The notes under the pieces were generated by a model. That model had not been told where the DNA came from. It did not search any database and saw only the letters and a list, made by a program, of their open reading frames with translations. Shown here one piece after another: positions 29,813 through 62,940 of a stretch of DNA of 64,000 bases. Made by a program: the position numbers and the translations under genes. The DNA is taken from positions 20,122,774 through 20,186,773 of the forward strand of contig NC_092195.1 of NCBI RefSeq assembly GCF_043641665.1, in the 5' to 3' direction. Each line of letters starts with the position of its first letter. Within the stretch, counting starts at the first letter, position 1. Source of the DNA: Enoplosus armatus. Lineage: Eukaryota > Chordata > Actinopteri > Centrarchiformes > Enoplosidae.

Positions 29813-30646
29813 GGATTTTTTTCTTTTATTATAAAAAGCAATTTGATATATTATTACTTTGTATACTGTGTTATACTGTTAGGGCTAGGTCACTGTTAAA
29901 AAGCATGCACTTTCTTTTGGTTGTGTCCAGATCATGTGTTTGCAAATGACTCCAAGTGTGTGCCACAGGTCACTCTGAGCATCAGGTAGGACTGAGTTCA
30001 CCTCATCAGCTAGGGCTCAGACAAGCTGTCAATCAAAGCTAAGTACAATAACTAGCCAATCAAACAGTTCTCTGTGACCTGGTACATCTTCTGGTCCTGC
30101 AGGGTATTTCAGATGCGACACGCTTACTGGTGTGAACCAACCACTCAGAATTATTTGCAAATACTGTTTGACCCAAGTGTTGTTGTGTCCATGTTTGTTG
30201 TATTGCACTGAATTTTTAACTTAGGCCCTTTCTTTCATCTTCTTCTCCCACCGTCTTCTTCTTTTTTGGAGAATTTCATGTCCATCTGTTTGTTACCTGT
30301 TCGACTTTCAGTCCTGGTTCTTTGGTCCGATTGGTCCAAACTTTGTGTGAATCCATCTTATCCTCACTCGGCTTGTTTCAGCAGTCACTGAATTGAATTG
30401 TCTCTTGTCTGCCTTAAATTGTCCATAATATTCCACATTTCCCGCAGTAACTTCGGGACTTCTTGGCATTTAGTTTGTGTACATTACATCCCACGTTTTC
30501 ATCTGAAAAAGTCTTCTCACGGTTCCTCGGACTCAAAGTGGGTAAATAGTTGGGAGGTGGAGGGGGTTGGGGTTGGGATAGAATAGCTTGATTGATTATT
30601 TAAGTATTAATTTCCTGTTTTTGGCAGTTTTTTCTGGCCCTATGAT

Positions 30647-51925
<21,279 letters not shown>

Positions 51926-52244
51926 CTGGAGAGAAACAAACAGAGAGAGATGAATTTAAGATAATTTCATTATCACAGGTGCTTCAGCAGCTACAGGTGT
52001 CAAGCCATGTGCAGGAAACACAGCTGCAAGAAAAGACGAAATATCAGTCCAGGACACACAATTGCTTTGTCTCGAGCGTCAGCGATAGGAGAGGGCGAGC
52101 GAGGGAGGGAGAGGAGGGACACTGACAGAGAGAGGGAGAGGGGGATAACAGTATGTCAAACTGATGCAGCCTTCAACATGCTCGCTGAGGGAACATGACA
52201 ACGCTGTCCAGTATTTCTCTCTCTCTCACACACACAAACACACC

Positions 52245-52320
52245 GCGCTAAAAATAGATCAATTATCCACGCCAAGCTTTGGCACACAGAGGGCACAACC
52301 AGTGTGACTCACGAAGGCCA
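52245..52320 (+). promoter_or_regulatory. Duplicated non-coding element, copy A
   Basis: GCGCTAAAAATAGAT-AATTATCCAC is followed by TTGGCACA, GGGCAC and a TGACTCACGA core. It aligns over about 75 bp with 54521-54594. CTAAAAATAG fits MEF2 (YTAWWWWTAR) and CAATTATCC is a homeobox-type site. Its enhancer role is inference. Confidence 0.5.
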
Positions 52321-53554
52321 GAGACGATGCTAAAGTATTCGAGGGTGATAAAAGGGGAAGCCGCTCTGGTAGTTATTATCATAAATAACGGAGGCTACTT
52401 TAATAATTTAGTGGTAATGAAACAGAAAACAGTGGGCGGAGAAGCCAGAACCTGAAGATTGTGATGGTAACTGATTTAACCCTCTCCTTCCATTACACGA
52501 CGACCTTGAGTCTGACCTTTACAGTAAATTCGGAAATCCAAAGCAACCTGTGGAAACACACGAGTGTGTGCCGCCAGTGTCCCGTGACGGTATTCCAGCC
52601 TGATAATCACACTGATTTGCGTCATAATTTTTTCTGACGTCTCCTTTGCGTTTTCTTTTTGGGATGGGTTGTTTGTTTTTGTACTAACCAGTCTGTATGG
52701 AGTGACGTGTCCATCTCGATGTGCAGCTGTGTCCATCTCATCCCAGCTTGTCAGTTTTTATGTTGCCAATTTTCTGGTGAAGACAAAGCTCTGATTGGCT
52801 CAACTGTCTTTCCAACTGGGGGAAATAGCCTTTAATCAGCATGACAGCAGACCTGCAGTATTTGAATCATGTGGACGGCGATTCAGAGGTTTGTGTTTCA
52901 TGTCAACACTCGGTCGGTAGTCCACTTTTCAAAGTAAGAAAACAGGTATTTTCATTCTATAAGGGGTTGGTGATGAGATATACCACATATTCATTCAAAA
53001 ATCCATGAATTTATTGTTAGTTATTTGTTCACTTGAATCACTAAATTGCTCCCTCAAATGACTTCATCCATTCCCTCTACAATAAATGCTACAGTCATTG
53101 TAGCTGCAGGAACTGACGTTACAGGCTGTTAGTTATCACGTTATTGAAGTCATTATGTGTAAAGTTATCACAGTCATTTCCCTTTGTCCTTGTCCCTTCC
53201 TACTCTTTCTGGTCCAGTTTTACTGCTACACTGGGTGTTGTTTCAGTCCCTTGTTTACTCTTTGCCGGCCAGCTCTGGCTGCTGGTGCACACATGCTGCT
53301 GTGTAATGCAGTGTAAAGTAAACAGTCAAAGTTGTCACAGACAAACTCAGCCTGGGTTTAAAACTGTTTCCTTGAAACTTTTCAGGCCACGTACTTTTAA
53401 TCTTTTGTTAAATTGGAGACATTACTTTGCTTTTCTGTCACCAAGCTCACAATGAGTGAGCCGCACTTTTATAATAGATGGTGTAGACAGATAGGTCAGA
53501 CCACACAGTCTGGAGAAAGTGACACCAGGATTAGTGTGGTAGAGATAATGAGTC

Positions 53555-53700
53555 GGCATCAGTGGCGGCTCAGACAGTCGAGCGCTTTACACTTTGAGTG
53601 TAAGGTCACTGGTTGGATTCTCAAACTAAGCAGGAAAAGTCTGAAGAGAAAGTCCGAAGAGAAAGTGTTTTTTCCAGAGATCACTGAGTGGCTATGAAGA
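53555..53700 (+). mobile_element. tRNA-derived SINE-like unit
   Basis: TGGCGGCTCAGACAGTCGAGCG resembles a pol III A box, and GGTCACTGGTTGGATTC about 40 bp later resembles a B box (GGTTCGANTCC). Spacing fits a tRNA head. The body is short and diverged. Confidence 0.5.
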
Positions 53701-54520
53701 ATGCTGACAATACATAAAAGGAGGTTAGAAAATCTGTATGTGCACACCAATAATCTGTTGAAGGAGAATCCTGTTTCTGTTTCATGTAAACATCAAATCC
53801 TTACAGAAACCCAGAGGAGTCCTTATAGTAGATCTGAGAAACCTGAATATATGAGCTGGTTCGCTCTGTCACACACATGATCAATGGTATTTACTTAAAC
53901 ATCGCCCATTAGCTAATTTTCTGTCTCGCTTCCAGCTGGCGTCCACCTTGTATGTTTTCCCTCTTTGATTTGGCAGCTTTCAACACCCACACTGCAAATA
54001 TCTCACATATTCATGCATTTAGGGCTTCAAATAACAATTACTGAAACATCTGTTGATCGTTTTGTCAAATGTCAAAAAAAGAGAAATGCACAAAACTATT
54101 CCCCAAGGAGACACCTTCAGATTGATTGTTTTGAATCATCACTATCAATTTATACGAACATAAAACAGGGGAAAGCAGCAAGTCCTCTCATTTGAGAAGC
54201 TGGAAAAACAAATATATTCATTAATAACTTGTTAAGTTAAATGCTGCTGATTTAGCTCATTTTCACACTTATTCTTGCTAGCTTGTTTGTCTTTGATTAT
54301 TTCTCCTTTGTGGGCTCCCTATTCGTCACAATCTCTCAGCTAGTTTATGACATGTAGTGATTATACCCCGAATATGAACAGTAACAGGATATGACTCATA
54401 AGTGCATGTAGATCTGTTCAGTCGTCTATCGTGGATCCTAAAGAATCAGATGAAACAGGAGTTTCTTCTTGAAATCAATCTTTTATTGCATCATTAAGAT
54501 GAGTCTAACACTCAGAGCCA

Positions 54521-54594
54521 GCGCTAAAATTAGATTAATTATCCACACCATGCCTTGGCACAGGGGGGCACGACCTGTATGAGTCAGCGAGGCC
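54521..54594 (+). promoter_or_regulatory. Duplicated non-coding element, copy B
   Basis: GCGCTAAAATTAGAT-AATTATCCAC, TTGGCACA, GGGGCACGACC and GAGTCAGCGAGGCC align with copy A 2.3 kb away. CTAAAATTAG also fits the MEF2 consensus. Similarity fades after the GGCC. Confidence 0.5.
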
Positions 54595-55829
54595 TGGGCT
54601 GTTGAAGGATATTAGATTTAAGTGGCAATGAAAGGAGAGGCCTCCCCCGTGTTAACACAAATTATAACCTACATCTCTAATATCTCCTGATAAGAACTGC
54701 GATAAAACGCTGCTTCGCCTCCCCACAGCTTCTGTTGGATCCCAAACGCTGCAGGAGACACTAAAATAAAGTCAAGTGCTACGAAATTAGCCCAACTTCA
54801 GCTACAAATAACTGAAGTCAAGATAAGGGTGCTTATGTAGAAAATTGCTTAAGTTGCTGAATATCGCTCTGAGATTTTTTCAAGCTGGAATAATCTTGAG
54901 CTCTCATCAGTAGAACAGTTCATTGTTCGAAGCTTAAAAATCCTCCTTTAGCCCGTCACCTCTCTTTCATCTCCCTTTTGACGAGAGGCTGATTGAAGTG
55001 GATTTAACAGCTGAAATCAATAAAGCAGCCTGGACTCACTTATCAGTCTGCTTCGCACTAAGAGCCGATATTTCTTATGTATTGTATTCTCAACATATGG
55101 CCCAACATCCACATCGATGCGGTCCGCATTGATTTCGTGCTCTCTGCCAGGTCCCACCCCCGCTGAAGGGAACGCTGCCAATCGACGGCGCCTAAAAATA
55201 CCTCAGCCTTCATACTCCCTTCAATGGAGACTTAAGCTTTCCATCTAAATCAATATCAATAAAACCCTTCTAGGCAAAGGGTGGAGGTGGTGGGAGGGCG
55301 TTCGTCGTCACTGTTCAGGGGCAGAAGATACAGTTTGGAGACGCTGTACTTCATCTCGAGGGACCAGAAGTGACAGCTGTGTGCCGAAGTCGCTCCAAGC
55401 TATCAGAAAAACAATAACCTACAATTAAACCAGATGTAAGGTTTGGTTTCAAACTGCTATATATTCATTTGGAAAGAAAAAGACTTCCTTATATTCTCTG
55501 AAATGCTGCTAGTGAGGCTAAAGGATCAAATGTAACACCTTTATATAATGGACACTGTTTAAAAGACAGTTACTGAACATATAACTGCAGGTCTGGCACC
55601 TTGTCGATGCTGAGTGGTGTGTTTTTCTTCCTCTTGTTGGTAACTGACTAAATGACACATCAGAAGCAGCTGTTACAGATAGCAGTGAGGCTGCTCTGCC
55701 CAGATAGACTTTCATTTTCATTCAGGTTTATTTCAGCAGGCTGGTCCACTCAGTTATGATATTCCTCTGGAGGGGACGGGATGTGGGGGGTTATCATGAA
55801 ATGTTTTAGACATCAGCAGCAGTAAATGT

Positions 55830-56500
55830 TTCTGTTTCAGTCGCATTGAATCAAAGAGCAGGGGCTTCTTTCTTAAGTCGCCAGTTAGCACCGACATCAA
55901 CAACAGAGACGTCCATCAGCACAGGGGATGAACAGAGAGCGATTTCTACATCCACAGAAACAAAACACAATGCAACGCAGCTAGGAAACATGCAGCGTGT
56001 TGTTGAACTCCCTCTCTTGGCTCTAGACATTGTTAAACCTGCAATGACTGATTCTTTTGTTGTGAACACGACATTGACACACCATCACCACATCCAGCAG
56101 TGAAGAAGCAACGTGCTGTTCATGTGGAGTCGTGTTTGAGTCACCTGATGAATGAAGTCCAGTGTTTTCTCTCTGTTTGCTCTGTTTTTGGTCTCCACCA
56201 ACTCCTGAGGGAAATATCTGTCTCTTTAGCTGCTAAATGCTGCACTCTGTTCAGCAGCTCGACTCTGACTGTGTCTGTCTGCTGTTTGCTGCTGAGCAGC
56301 TCATGTACGACATTTTACAGCTTTTTCTCTAAAAACAGCCGCCTGCTGAGGCCAAAAACTGCTCTGAGAGCAGTGAGAGTGACAGTTGTGGGCCGGACAG
56401 CTGAACAATGAGCTCCGTAACGCCGAGAGGAGCCGCAGGTTCATCACTATGAGAGTCTCCTTTCACATTTGATAAAAATATCAATTATAGCCGCTTTAAC
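55830..56500. repeat. Dispersed teleost repeat
   Basis: TGTTTTTGGTCTCCACCAACTCCTGAGGGAAATATCTG, CTTTAGCTGCTAAATGC and GTTGTGGGCCGGACAGCTGAACAATGAGCTC are motifs I recognise as recurring in fish introns. It explains the open frames at this site. Confidence 0.5.
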
Positions 56501-58979
56501 TGTAGTATTGTAACTGTCAGTACCTTCTAAAATTGACTGTTGAAAATAACTCAAAGCTTGCCTGACCTGTCACGTCCAGGATGAAGGTTAGGCAAGTAAA
56601 CCTTCTTGGCTCAGATTAGGAAAAGATCATCTTGCATCAGTAAAAGAAATGTTGACCGTGAGCTGCACTCCCCCTCTGTCCACCGTGGCCTCCTCACTAA
56701 TGACGAAGACCCTCTGAATTTAAAGCAGAGCAAAGCGAAGTTCAGCCTCCGTTTCCTGTAGATGAGAGTGAATCACCTCTCAAAGCGTTGTGGGATAACA
56801 GCTGACATGGACCTCACAAGCAATGTGGAAACAAGAGGGGTTGAAAAGCTTGAAGTAGTGGAACAGGAAGTTTAGTCTTTAACTGCTGGATACATGTCAG
56901 CTAATTATTGAAGCTTCTTTTGTTTGTCTCGTGCCGTCAAGATGGCAGATTATAAAGTCGTGAAATGAAAGTCGGAGGTTGCTTCTCGACACAATGTTAA
57001 CTACAGAGCAAGATACTTAAGATACTTGCTAGCTTACAAACACTGACATGCTCACGCTTTCTTCTCTGTCCGAGTTTTCTGCGGCAGGATAACTTTGCTA
57101 CTTAACATAAGTATAATTTAATAAACAACAGTGTTGTTGTCAGTCTGTAAAAGACACAGAGAGGTCGAAGCTGAACAAGACGGAGTTTATACAGCAAATA
57201 AAAGTCACTGGTCTGGTGATGTGTGACAGTGTGAGAGCAGCAGATACACACTGTGTATAACTTCATGTGATGGAAACAAAATCAAATTCACTTCAGAGTC
57301 ACCTGAGGTGGCCTACCCCCCCTCTCAGTTTTAATGAAAGGCATGCAGTCTTAGTCATGAGTCTGCTCTCTGTGAGTACATTTGAGATGCGACCCAGGGG
57401 ATCCTGGAGGCCATTTACTCCACACAACACACCCACACACATGGAGGCACATACAAACTCACTCACACATACACAAGCAAGTCAACCACACACACACACA
57501 CACACACCAGAGACCTCTGGAGTTGATGGAGCTCCCTGCCGGAGCCACGGGGGAGGAAGGAGAGGGTGAGAGAGGCACAGAGGGAAGCTGAAGGCTCTCA
57601 AAAAACCAGAGAGGGGGAAATATTGAAGAGGGAGCGGAGGAGAGGAACAAAACCGAGAGATTGATCGAAGCTCAAAACCGCAGGGCAGAGGGTATGTCGA
57701 GGAGAGAACAGCAAGGCCTGCTGGGAAAATAAGATAAAGCAAAAAGCTGGAAAGATAAGAAAAGCAGCGGGAGGGAAGGGCAACGACATGGGGGGAAACA
57801 GTGATGCAAAACAGAAAAAATCTTATTTTCAGGAATATATTTATCATTTTCATCATAAAGGACTAATTTGTTTTATTTGGGCTACGTCTCTTTGACACCG
57901 ACTACCACGACAAATCTGTCAGCAAGTCACTAAAAAGTCTTTCATTAAATACTGCGATCAATTAGTATCAGTTACATCCTGATGACTGTCACACCTTATT
58001 CTTTCTGCTAATGTTTGTGTGCATCACATTACACTCTAAGGAGAGAAAAGCCTTTCTTAAAACAACGTCCTTATCCCGTAAGTCCACACAGCTTGCAGTA
58101 TCACTGATCACTCGCTCGTCATTTGATGGACATTTACCCAGAGTTCCCTGCAGTACCTGGAGGAAATTCACAGTCATTACTGTCACTCAGTGTTACGAGA
58201 CCTAATGACCATTTCCACTCAAAGTCTGGATGGCTTCTTGTATCGTTTGTGTTTGAGAGACTCTCTGTGAGATTTCATGTCAATTTGATTTTGACTCTTT
58301 TTACGATCAGCGCTCAACACCACATCTCATGTGAGAGGTGAGGAACGCGCATCGAGTCATCTCCCGACTCTGCAGCTGGACAGTTTTATCATCTCTTTTG
58401 GTTTTCCCGCCGAGCGTTTAGAAGAGACATGTTTCCTCTGAGGAGTTGGTGAATATTCAACTTAAACTTGTGGCCAAGATTTTCTCAACCTCGCCGTCCA
58501 TCCACGAGGTTGCAAGGTTCTACGAGGGTCCGTCTTCCCGTGTTTGTGAGGGTCCATGCAGAACAAGATTTACCACACGCTAACAAATGCGTGACTCAGG
58601 TCTGTAACGTTCAATATAACATCCCTGAGGCTGTAATAAAACGTGATTTTCGCAGCTTTTTGTGGCCAAAGGAGCCAAAACAAAGAGTTTAGTATCAGAA
58701 ACCTTTATGGTCCAGATTTAATCTTCAGCTTTTCTGTTGATTGACTGACTTCTAATCAAAGTTCTTGTGCTGCAGGGGATTTTTGACACACGTCACGATG
58801 GTTTCACTACCAGGACACTTTGGGGGAAACTGTCGTAGCTCTGAAGTGAAAGATGCTAATTCTTGTGGGTGCATTGTACTTTGTAATTAATCCGATTCAG
58901 AGTCTGATTATAAATTGTGTTTTCTGAGGCTGCGGTGTTATGTTTGCTTGTTAGACTGTGAAACACGCAGCTACAGTGT

Positions 58980-58980
<1 letters not shown>

Positions 58981-59033
<53 letters not shown>
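58981..59033. repeat. (GT)26 microsatellite
   Basis: 53-bp uninterrupted GT run, the longest microsatellite in the window, followed by GAGAGAGA. Confidence 0.97.
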
Positions 59034-59041
<8 letters not shown>

Positions 59042-60898
59042 GCTGCTGACCTTTGAGGAAAAGGTCACTTCTGTTTGTGCACGTAACCAAAGTCTCTGCA
59101 GTGGAGTCGAACAAAAACAAAGGATCATCAGATCTAAAAGGGAAGGCCCCCTCCTTCATGACCTGAGATGTTATTTGCAGTCATATCGGTCTAAAAATAG
59201 TTGAGATCTATTTTTCCATTAACATAAACCAGAACAGCTGTTGTTCTTATCATAATGAAAGGCCACATTTCTTTTTCAAACTGTTTACTATGGTAATCAA
59301 TTCCGTTATAATTAGAGAAGAATCAGTATTCAGTACATAACTGGATTGTGATACTGTGTAGTGCCGTCCATCAAACAGTACAGTGATAAATTTAACATTT
59401 TATCTCAAATCAAACAAATTAAACTTCACAGACTACATAATTGAAAAGAGGCAGGTGAGGTCTCCACTGGACTACTTCCCACCATATGAAACGGTTTTTG
59501 TTTTGCTTGCTGCTGTCCTTAGAAAGCCTCTGCTACATTTTCTTGGGGCTATTTTTCTGTAGTCTGAAGATTACAAGCCATCGGTGAAGATGTTGGTGCT
59601 GCACCGTCTAATCTGTTTGGCAACAAAGCAGAAGGTCTCGGGGAAATGAATCTGAGACATCAAAGTGTGACAGAGAGGTGTTGCCTGCCAAATGGCCTGC
59701 TGGAGCTGCACGCTTCATTTAGCCAAGAACAGAGTTTTTACCTCCGTCACTCTGCTAAACAGTTCTGGCAATGGAGTTGTGTTTTTTTACTTTCAAACCA
59801 ATAAAATATGTTTGAATTTCTCTTTGAAAGAGAGAGTCAGAGAGAGATTTAGCCTACTTCATTTAATCTGTCTTCAAAGCTGCACCAGAACAGATATTTA
59901 TGTAGAAATACACCCGTTTTATCAGCGTTGAACATGAAGAGGAGCAGCAGTAGAGAGGTCTGCCGCTTCGCCACTCGCTGCAGATTCAGCTTTTTTACTC
60001 AAACACTATTCTGCTGTCGAGGACTGTGCGGCTCTCACTCGCAGGAGGTTAGGAATTAAAACTTAAAGGCAAGTTTGTCCACAAAAAACAGGACTTTTTA
60101 TCTGTTTCCTCCTTCCTTTTCATTCATCTGAGTGGCTGTAGTAGATCTGACTCTTGTCTGTCTCGAGGAAACGTTGTAAAGCAACAAAATGTTTTGAGAT
60201 TTGGGGATTTTTTGTTTTCTGCCCACAGTTGGTTTCTTTTAACCATGATGACAACTGTTCCTTAAGCTTAATGAAGTAGTTATTTTTACCCAAACCACAA
60301 TGTTTACCTTCCTTTACCCAAGAATTTATCCCTAAACACAACCCAACCTTAACCAAAGTGAAAACTTGAACATTGAACATTGATTTACATGATATGAAGC
60401 AGAGGAAGCAGCAGATTCGTACATTTGAGAAGCTGGAACTGGAGAGTATTTACTTGATAAACGACCTCATCAATCGACTTGTTATCAAAGATGTTGATCA
60501 ATTTTCTGCCAAATATGAATCGACTAATTGTCTCAGCACATAGAGACAATTAGACTGACGCACATGAATGTCCCTGATGTCATTTGGGTACAAAATTAAC
60601 TAGTTCAGCTTTTGCAGAAAGAAAGAAAACACAAGAGGATGGTGAGAGGCACCAGGGGAGGAGGGGATGAAGAGATTGAAAAGGCGGATTTGTGGTGGAA
60701 AATGTGTTACTTTTAAAGCACTGCCTTGCTTTAACTGCTCCACAAGGACTAATAAAGCTGCATTACTGCACCACAGGGACACAGGTGGGAGAGGGAAGAC
60801 TGGGAACAGGGAGAAGGACTGGAGGGGAGGAAATTAGAGGGGGAAGAGGAGTTGTTGCTTTGGAAACAAAAAGAAGAGAATATGGGTGGATAGGGAGG

Positions 60899-60922
60899 GA
60901 GGAGGAGGAGGAGGAGGAGAAG
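60899..60922. repeat. (GGA)n simple repeat in GA-rich stretch
   Basis: Seven or eight GGA/GAG units inside a purine-rich stretch from about 60780. Neighbouring AC and GT runs lie at 61015-61034, 61158-61184 and 61357-61374. Confidence 0.85.
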
Positions 60923-62719
60923 CAGGGCGGACAAACAAGCCATTTCCACAACATGCTACACATGGACGCAGACTCACACACTGATACACACACATGCACC
61001 TGCACATGTACACTGACACACACACACACACACAAGTGAGTATCTAAGGAAGGGTGGCAGTGTGGGACGCTGCAACAATAGGTCCTGACAGCTCTCTCTG
61101 GCAGACCCTCGCCTGTCTGCTGCCATCGCTCTGGGCACTGGGTGTGTGTTTCTGTGTGTGTTTCTGTGTGTGTGTGTGTGTGTGAGAGAGGTGACACACG
61201 GCCTGTGACAGTGATCCGAAGTGAAGTCTGGAGTCTGACTCACCTCCGCTTCAGCGGCGGACGCTCTGAGCCGACACCAAACACTAAGGGAGTCCTCCTC
61301 ACTACGGCTTGTCGGGGTAATACCTTCATCCATCCGTCCATTCTTCTGTCTGACCGTGTGTGTGTGTGTGTGTTTAACATTTTATAAGATGTCCTGGGCC
61401 GCCCCAAATTCCCTCGAGCTTCTAGAGGTTTCTGTTTTGTACTTGATGTCCCAAAAAAACCCACAATGTTCTTTCTCTTTTCGTTTTCCTGTGAGTGTTG
61501 AGATGAGGATGTAATAGTCTGTGTCCTTGGAAATATTTACATGAACATGAATGTCTGTTTTACTGCTCCTTACCACCAACTGATATAACACCAGAGTTAA
61601 TCACTAATAGCCAGTGCGTGAAAGGGTTTACTAGTGTTGGGCAGTCTCGTAAAAGCTCATCAAATGAAATGGCCATCAGGAAGTTGCACACAAGTTCCAA
61701 GATACGTTGACGAATTGGCAAACAGTATCCCAGTTAACAGTAAATGAACCACATACAGTAACTTCCACTACTGTGAAATGACTGTAAGCACCTGCAGTAC
61801 ATGTGGTGACGAGAACAAACACTCCTGCTTCATTCACCACAACACCGCGTTCACTTCAGTGAGACCACACAGCGTCAGGATCAAAATATACAGTACGTCA
61901 TCCTCACATCATCCACCCCCGCTGTGTTAGTCAATCAGATACATCCAAGCGCACATCCCAGGAAGAATACTACCACCACAGCACCCCCCCTGTTTCCTGG
62001 CACCTCTTCTGTACACCTTCATATAATGCTGTTATTCAAAGAGGATAAAATGCTGCTGTAATAACCATAACTATAAAATTCTGTCTCGGTAACATAAACG
62101 GCTTAAAACTCACGGTCATATTACTCGAACTGGACTTCCTGGTTCATTTCTCTTTTTTATTCACCTTCACCTTACATTTTCTTTCTTTAACACTGTGGTA
62201 TTTTTGGTCGAGCCTCATTAAATTTTCACATAGAAAGTGTCCTTCATCCGCGTCTCTGAAAAGCTGAACCGTGTTCCTGGGTTCTCTGTCCATATTCCAA
62301 AAGATATGAGTGGATAGTGACGAGCATCTCCCCTGAACCTCTCGCAGCATGCGAGTGTGTCAGTCGAGGTCACTGCTGTGTTGGAGCTCACGCCGCTCTG
62401 GTGCTGTTGTTTAGTGCGAGATCCTCAGCTGTGCAGTCAGAGTGTGTGCCGGCTTCCAGTTACACTTCTGTAATTTGATTTTTGTCTCTCCGTGTGAGGT
62501 CCCGTAAAGACATTTTCTCCGTATGTTGGTGTTTCAGCTTGCTGTTCAGCCTTCCTCGAGGCCAACTGTAATTCTATTTCTTAAACTCCCCAAAAAACAG
62601 TAAAGCTTTATCCAGGCAAGCAGCTTACGAGGACTCAGAGTCCACGCCGATGGCCGAGCAATTTTGTGGGGTTTCTATTAAACAAAGACCGCTTCCCAAC
62701 GTGGATTATACTGTAGCAG

Positions 62720-62940
62720 TGGTGTGGAAGACCGAGCCCAGACCTCAACCCCATCCAACACCTTTGAGATGAACTGGAACACCGACTGTGAGCCAGACCT
62801 GATCACCCAACATCAGCGTCGGACCTCACCGATGCTCTCGTGGCTGAATGGGAGCGAATCCCTGCAGCTGGTTCAACATCTGGCTGAGAGACTGGAACCA
62901 GAAGAGTGGAGGCTGTTGAGTGTCATGTTCAGGGTACAGT
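62720..62940 (+). mobile_element. Tc1/mariner-type transposase relic
   Basis: One frame reads SPDLNPIQHL, the diagnostic motif before the last acidic residue of Tc1-like DDE transposases (normally SPDLNPIEHLW). It continues DELEHRL...DLTDALVAEWERIP and ...RRVEAVE, with stops and frame breaks. The 5' part of the transposase and the inverted repeats are not recognisable, so this is a 3' fragment. Confidence 0.75.

Larger units (their letters stand above)
28167..30646. other. Intergenic region 3' of fam131b
   Basis: No gene supported. It contains an imperfect tandem duplication (about 29150-29250 and 29300-29400) and AT-rich sequence. On the minus strand AATAAA occurs at 29807-29812, about 840 bp after the fam131b stop, as one possible end of that transcript. 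Confidence 0.5.

Noticed and set aside
55846..56411. Frames of 85 and 103 codons
   Set aside because: They sit in a dispersed repeat and lack splice context or known domains.
57482..57856. Minus-strand 124-codon frame with hydrophobic stretches and a possible acceptor near 57535
   Set aside because: GA/CT-rich and CA-repeat sequence. The exon-like part is under 40 bp and does not match FAM131B.
58856..59204. Thr-His and Cys-Val repeat frames
   Set aside because: Products of the (GT)26 microsatellite.
60763..61333. Several frames on both strands
   Set aside because: Translations of (GGA)n, (AC)n and (GT)n simple sequence. No coherent domain.
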